Shown piece after piece: positions 13,702-14,698 of a DNA stretch of 14,698 nucleotides. The stretch covers positions 1-14,698 of the forward strand of contig SLPX01000079.1 of NCBI GenBank assembly GCA_007131745.1, given 5' to 3'. The notes beneath the pieces were generated by a model, which had not been told where the DNA came from, ran no database searches, and saw only the letters and a program-made list of their open reading frames with translations. The translations under genes were made by a program, and so were the position numbers. Origin of the DNA: Myxococcales bacterium. GTDB taxonomy: Bacteria; Myxococcota; Polyangia; HGW-17; SLPX01. How positions within the stretch are numbered: the stretch's first letter is position 1; each line of letters opens with the position of its first letter.

Positions 13702-14698
13702 ATGACTGAAAATTCAGATAAAACCGGCAACAGCCAATCAAGCGGGGAGACCAGACCCCAAAAGTCTAAGCGCTTGTCCTCAAGCACAATAAACATTGAA
13801 TGGACCGAAGCAATCGAAGAAGCTGTCTTCTACATCAAGCAGGGCCTCTACGACGAAGCCCGGGATGTTTTGAGCGACATAAAGAAGAATTTCGCGGACA
13901 ATCCCGAAGTTCTGGCAAAAGTCGAGGAATTGTACTCCGAACTGCCCGGAAATGATGAAAAGAAAACTGAAGCTGAAGCTGCCGACAAAAAACCGGCGTC
14001 TGAAAAACCATTCGAAAAAGATGATAAACCATCCAAGCCGGCAGCAGGTTCTGCCATACTGGGAAGACTTCGCCCTCTTTCTACAGAGAAATCATCCGGA
14101 TTAAGCCTGAAAAAACTGACTACAATAGGAATCGGGATCAAACCAATCAGTATTGGTAAGGACAAGAAATCCGAAGACGGGGAAGACAAGAAAAAGGAAG
14201 GCGAAAAATCCCAAGAAATAAAGAGCAAAGAAATCAGCCCTTATGACGTCAAAACCGCGGAAATAAAGACTGAGGACAAAAAAGCCGAAATCCAAAAACC
14301 CGAAGAAAAGAAACCGGAAGAAAAAAAGGATAAGAAGCTCGAAGACGTCGATCCATTCAGAATAAAGACCGACGAAATAATGAGCAAAGAAATCAGTCCT
14401 TATGACGTTAAAACAGCGGAAATAAAGACTGAGGACAAAAAATCCGAAATCCAAAAACCCGAAGAAAAGAACCCGGACAAACAAAAGCAGACCGCCATCA
14501 GCCCTTATGACGTCAAGACCGACGAAATCAAAGATAAAGAAAACTATCCTTTTGACGTCAAAACCGACGAAATAAAGTCTGAAGAAACAAAAACCGAAGA
14601 AACCAAGCTCGAAGAAAAGAAACCGGAAGAAACAAAAACAGAAGAAACCAAGCTCGAAGAAAAGAAACCGGAAGAAACAAAAACAGAAGAAACCAAGC
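13702..14698 (+). CDS. Lys/Glu-rich repeat protein with N-terminal TPR-like segment (partial, runs off window)
   Basis: From ATG 13702 (GAGGA at 13693-13697) the frame stays open for 332 codons to the window end. No signal peptide is present, so it is probably cytosolic. Residues about 34-80 (EAIEEAVFYIKQGLYDEARD, then a second helix with NPEVLAKVEELYSEL) look like a TPR hairpin. After a charged linker, 115-155 is less charged (GSAILGRLRPLSTEK, LTTIGIGIKPISIGK). From about 175 on the protein is a low-complexity Lys/Glu field with a recurring (S/D/Y)P(Y/F)DVKT(A/D)EIK motif at 14236, 14350 (diverged), 14395, 14500 and 14545, ending in a 15-residue EETKTEETKLEEKKP tandem. It starts 52 bases after the lipoprotein, with no terminator between, so co-transcription is likely. 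I do not recognise the family. A scaffold or motility-type TPR protein is conceivable. Confidence 0.8.
   Translation, partial: MTENSDKTGNSQSSGETRPQKSKRLSSSTINIEWTEAIEEAVFYIKQGLYDEARDVLSDIKKNFADNPEVLAKVEELYSELPGNDEKKTEAEAADKKPASEKPFEKDDKPSKPAAGSAILGRLRPLSTEKSSGLSLKKLTTIGIGIKPISIGKDKKSEDGEDKKKEGEKSQEIKSKEISPYDVKTAEIKTEDKKAEIQKPEEKKPEEKKDKKLEDVDPFRIKTDEIMSKEISPYDVKTAEIKTEDKKSEIQKPEEKNPDKQKQTAISPYDVKTDEIKDKENYPFDVKTDEIKSEETKTEETKLEEKKPEETKTEETKLEEKKPEETKTEETK
14224..14469 (+). repeat. Two 87-bp direct repeats, 159 bases apart
   Basis: Bases 14224-14310 and 14383-14469 are near-identical, differing at a handful of mostly third-codon positions. They encode SKEISPYDVKTAEIKTEDKK and what follows. 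The 159-base offset is 53 codons, so the pair is an in-frame duplication inside the repeat protein. Confidence 0.85.
14581..14698 (+). repeat. 45-bp tandem repeat (15-residue unit) continuing past the window
   Basis: Units at 14581-14625, 14626-14670 and a partial one at 14671-14698 differ by only one base (C to A at the 15th position of the unit, 14595 versus 14640). They encode EETKTEETKLEEKKP. Near-perfect identity suggests recent slippage or recombination and possible length variation between strains or in assembly. Confidence 0.9.

Noticed and set aside
13848..14484. Phe/Leu-rich minus-strand open frames at 13848-14228 and 14101-14484
   Set aside because: They are the antisense of the Lys/Glu-rich repeat gene (AAG/GAA codons read as CTT/TTC). 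The repeat gene has a start, ribosome site and protein-like head, while the antisense frames have none.
12534..14698. CRISPR-like array suggested by the regular repeats
   Set aside because: The repeats are in-frame protein repeats with no unique spacers and lie inside long open frames.

Overview
The window looks like a surface-glycan (lipopolysaccharide, O-antigen or exopolysaccharide) locus from a Gram-negative bacterium of the former Deltaproteobacteria, probably Myxococcota or Bradymonadota-like. The best lineage clue is a lipoprotein (12534-13649) with an acidic Asp-Ala-Ser linker and two copies of the Cys-rich CGNGxxxxGExCDDGN...DGC repeat (DUF4215, 'Myxococcus cysteine-rich repeat'). 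The long Lys/Glu-rich repeat protein after it fits the same group. This placement is inferred from protein style, not from a marker gene.

Layout. (i) 1-3942, plus strand: the 3' tail of an unknown gene, a TMTC-like GT-C membrane protein with a TPR-like region, and a second GT-C/ArnT-like membrane protein. All three are chained by ATGA stop/start overlaps. (ii) 3943-4407: a gene-poor, AT-rich gap between convergent operons. (iii) 12100 down to 4408, minus strand: an ArnC/DPM1-type GT2 glycosyltransferase, a 47-residue one-helix membrane protein, a WecE/RffA sugar aminotransferase, the C-terminal remnant of a second GT2, an ATP-grasp ligase, a Gfo/Idh/MocA oxidoreductase, an FkbM methyltransferase and a class II DAHP synthase. 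(iv) 12101-12455: a divergent spacer holding the broken C-terminus of a sulfatase. (v) 12456-14698, plus strand: a promoter with an extended -10, the DUF4215 lipoprotein, and a repeat protein that runs off the window.

How it may work. The minus-strand operon reads as a sugar-modification set. WecE would make dTDP-4-amino-4,6-dideoxygalactose, the GT2 would load a sugar onto a polyprenyl phosphate, and the oxidoreductase, ATP-grasp ligase and FkbM methyltransferase would decorate the sugar. The two plus-strand GT-C proteins would use lipid-linked sugars on the outer face of the membrane. The pathway assignment is inference. The family calls rest on visible motifs.

Most notable: a complete aminotransferase followed in the same frame by a decapitated GT2; a tiny membrane ORF overlapping both neighbours by ATGA; a sulfatase scar at the operon's upstream edge; a class II DAHP synthase inside a glycan operon; and two unusual repeat proteins at the right end. 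No RNA gene, CRISPR array, insertion sequence or phage gene was recognised.
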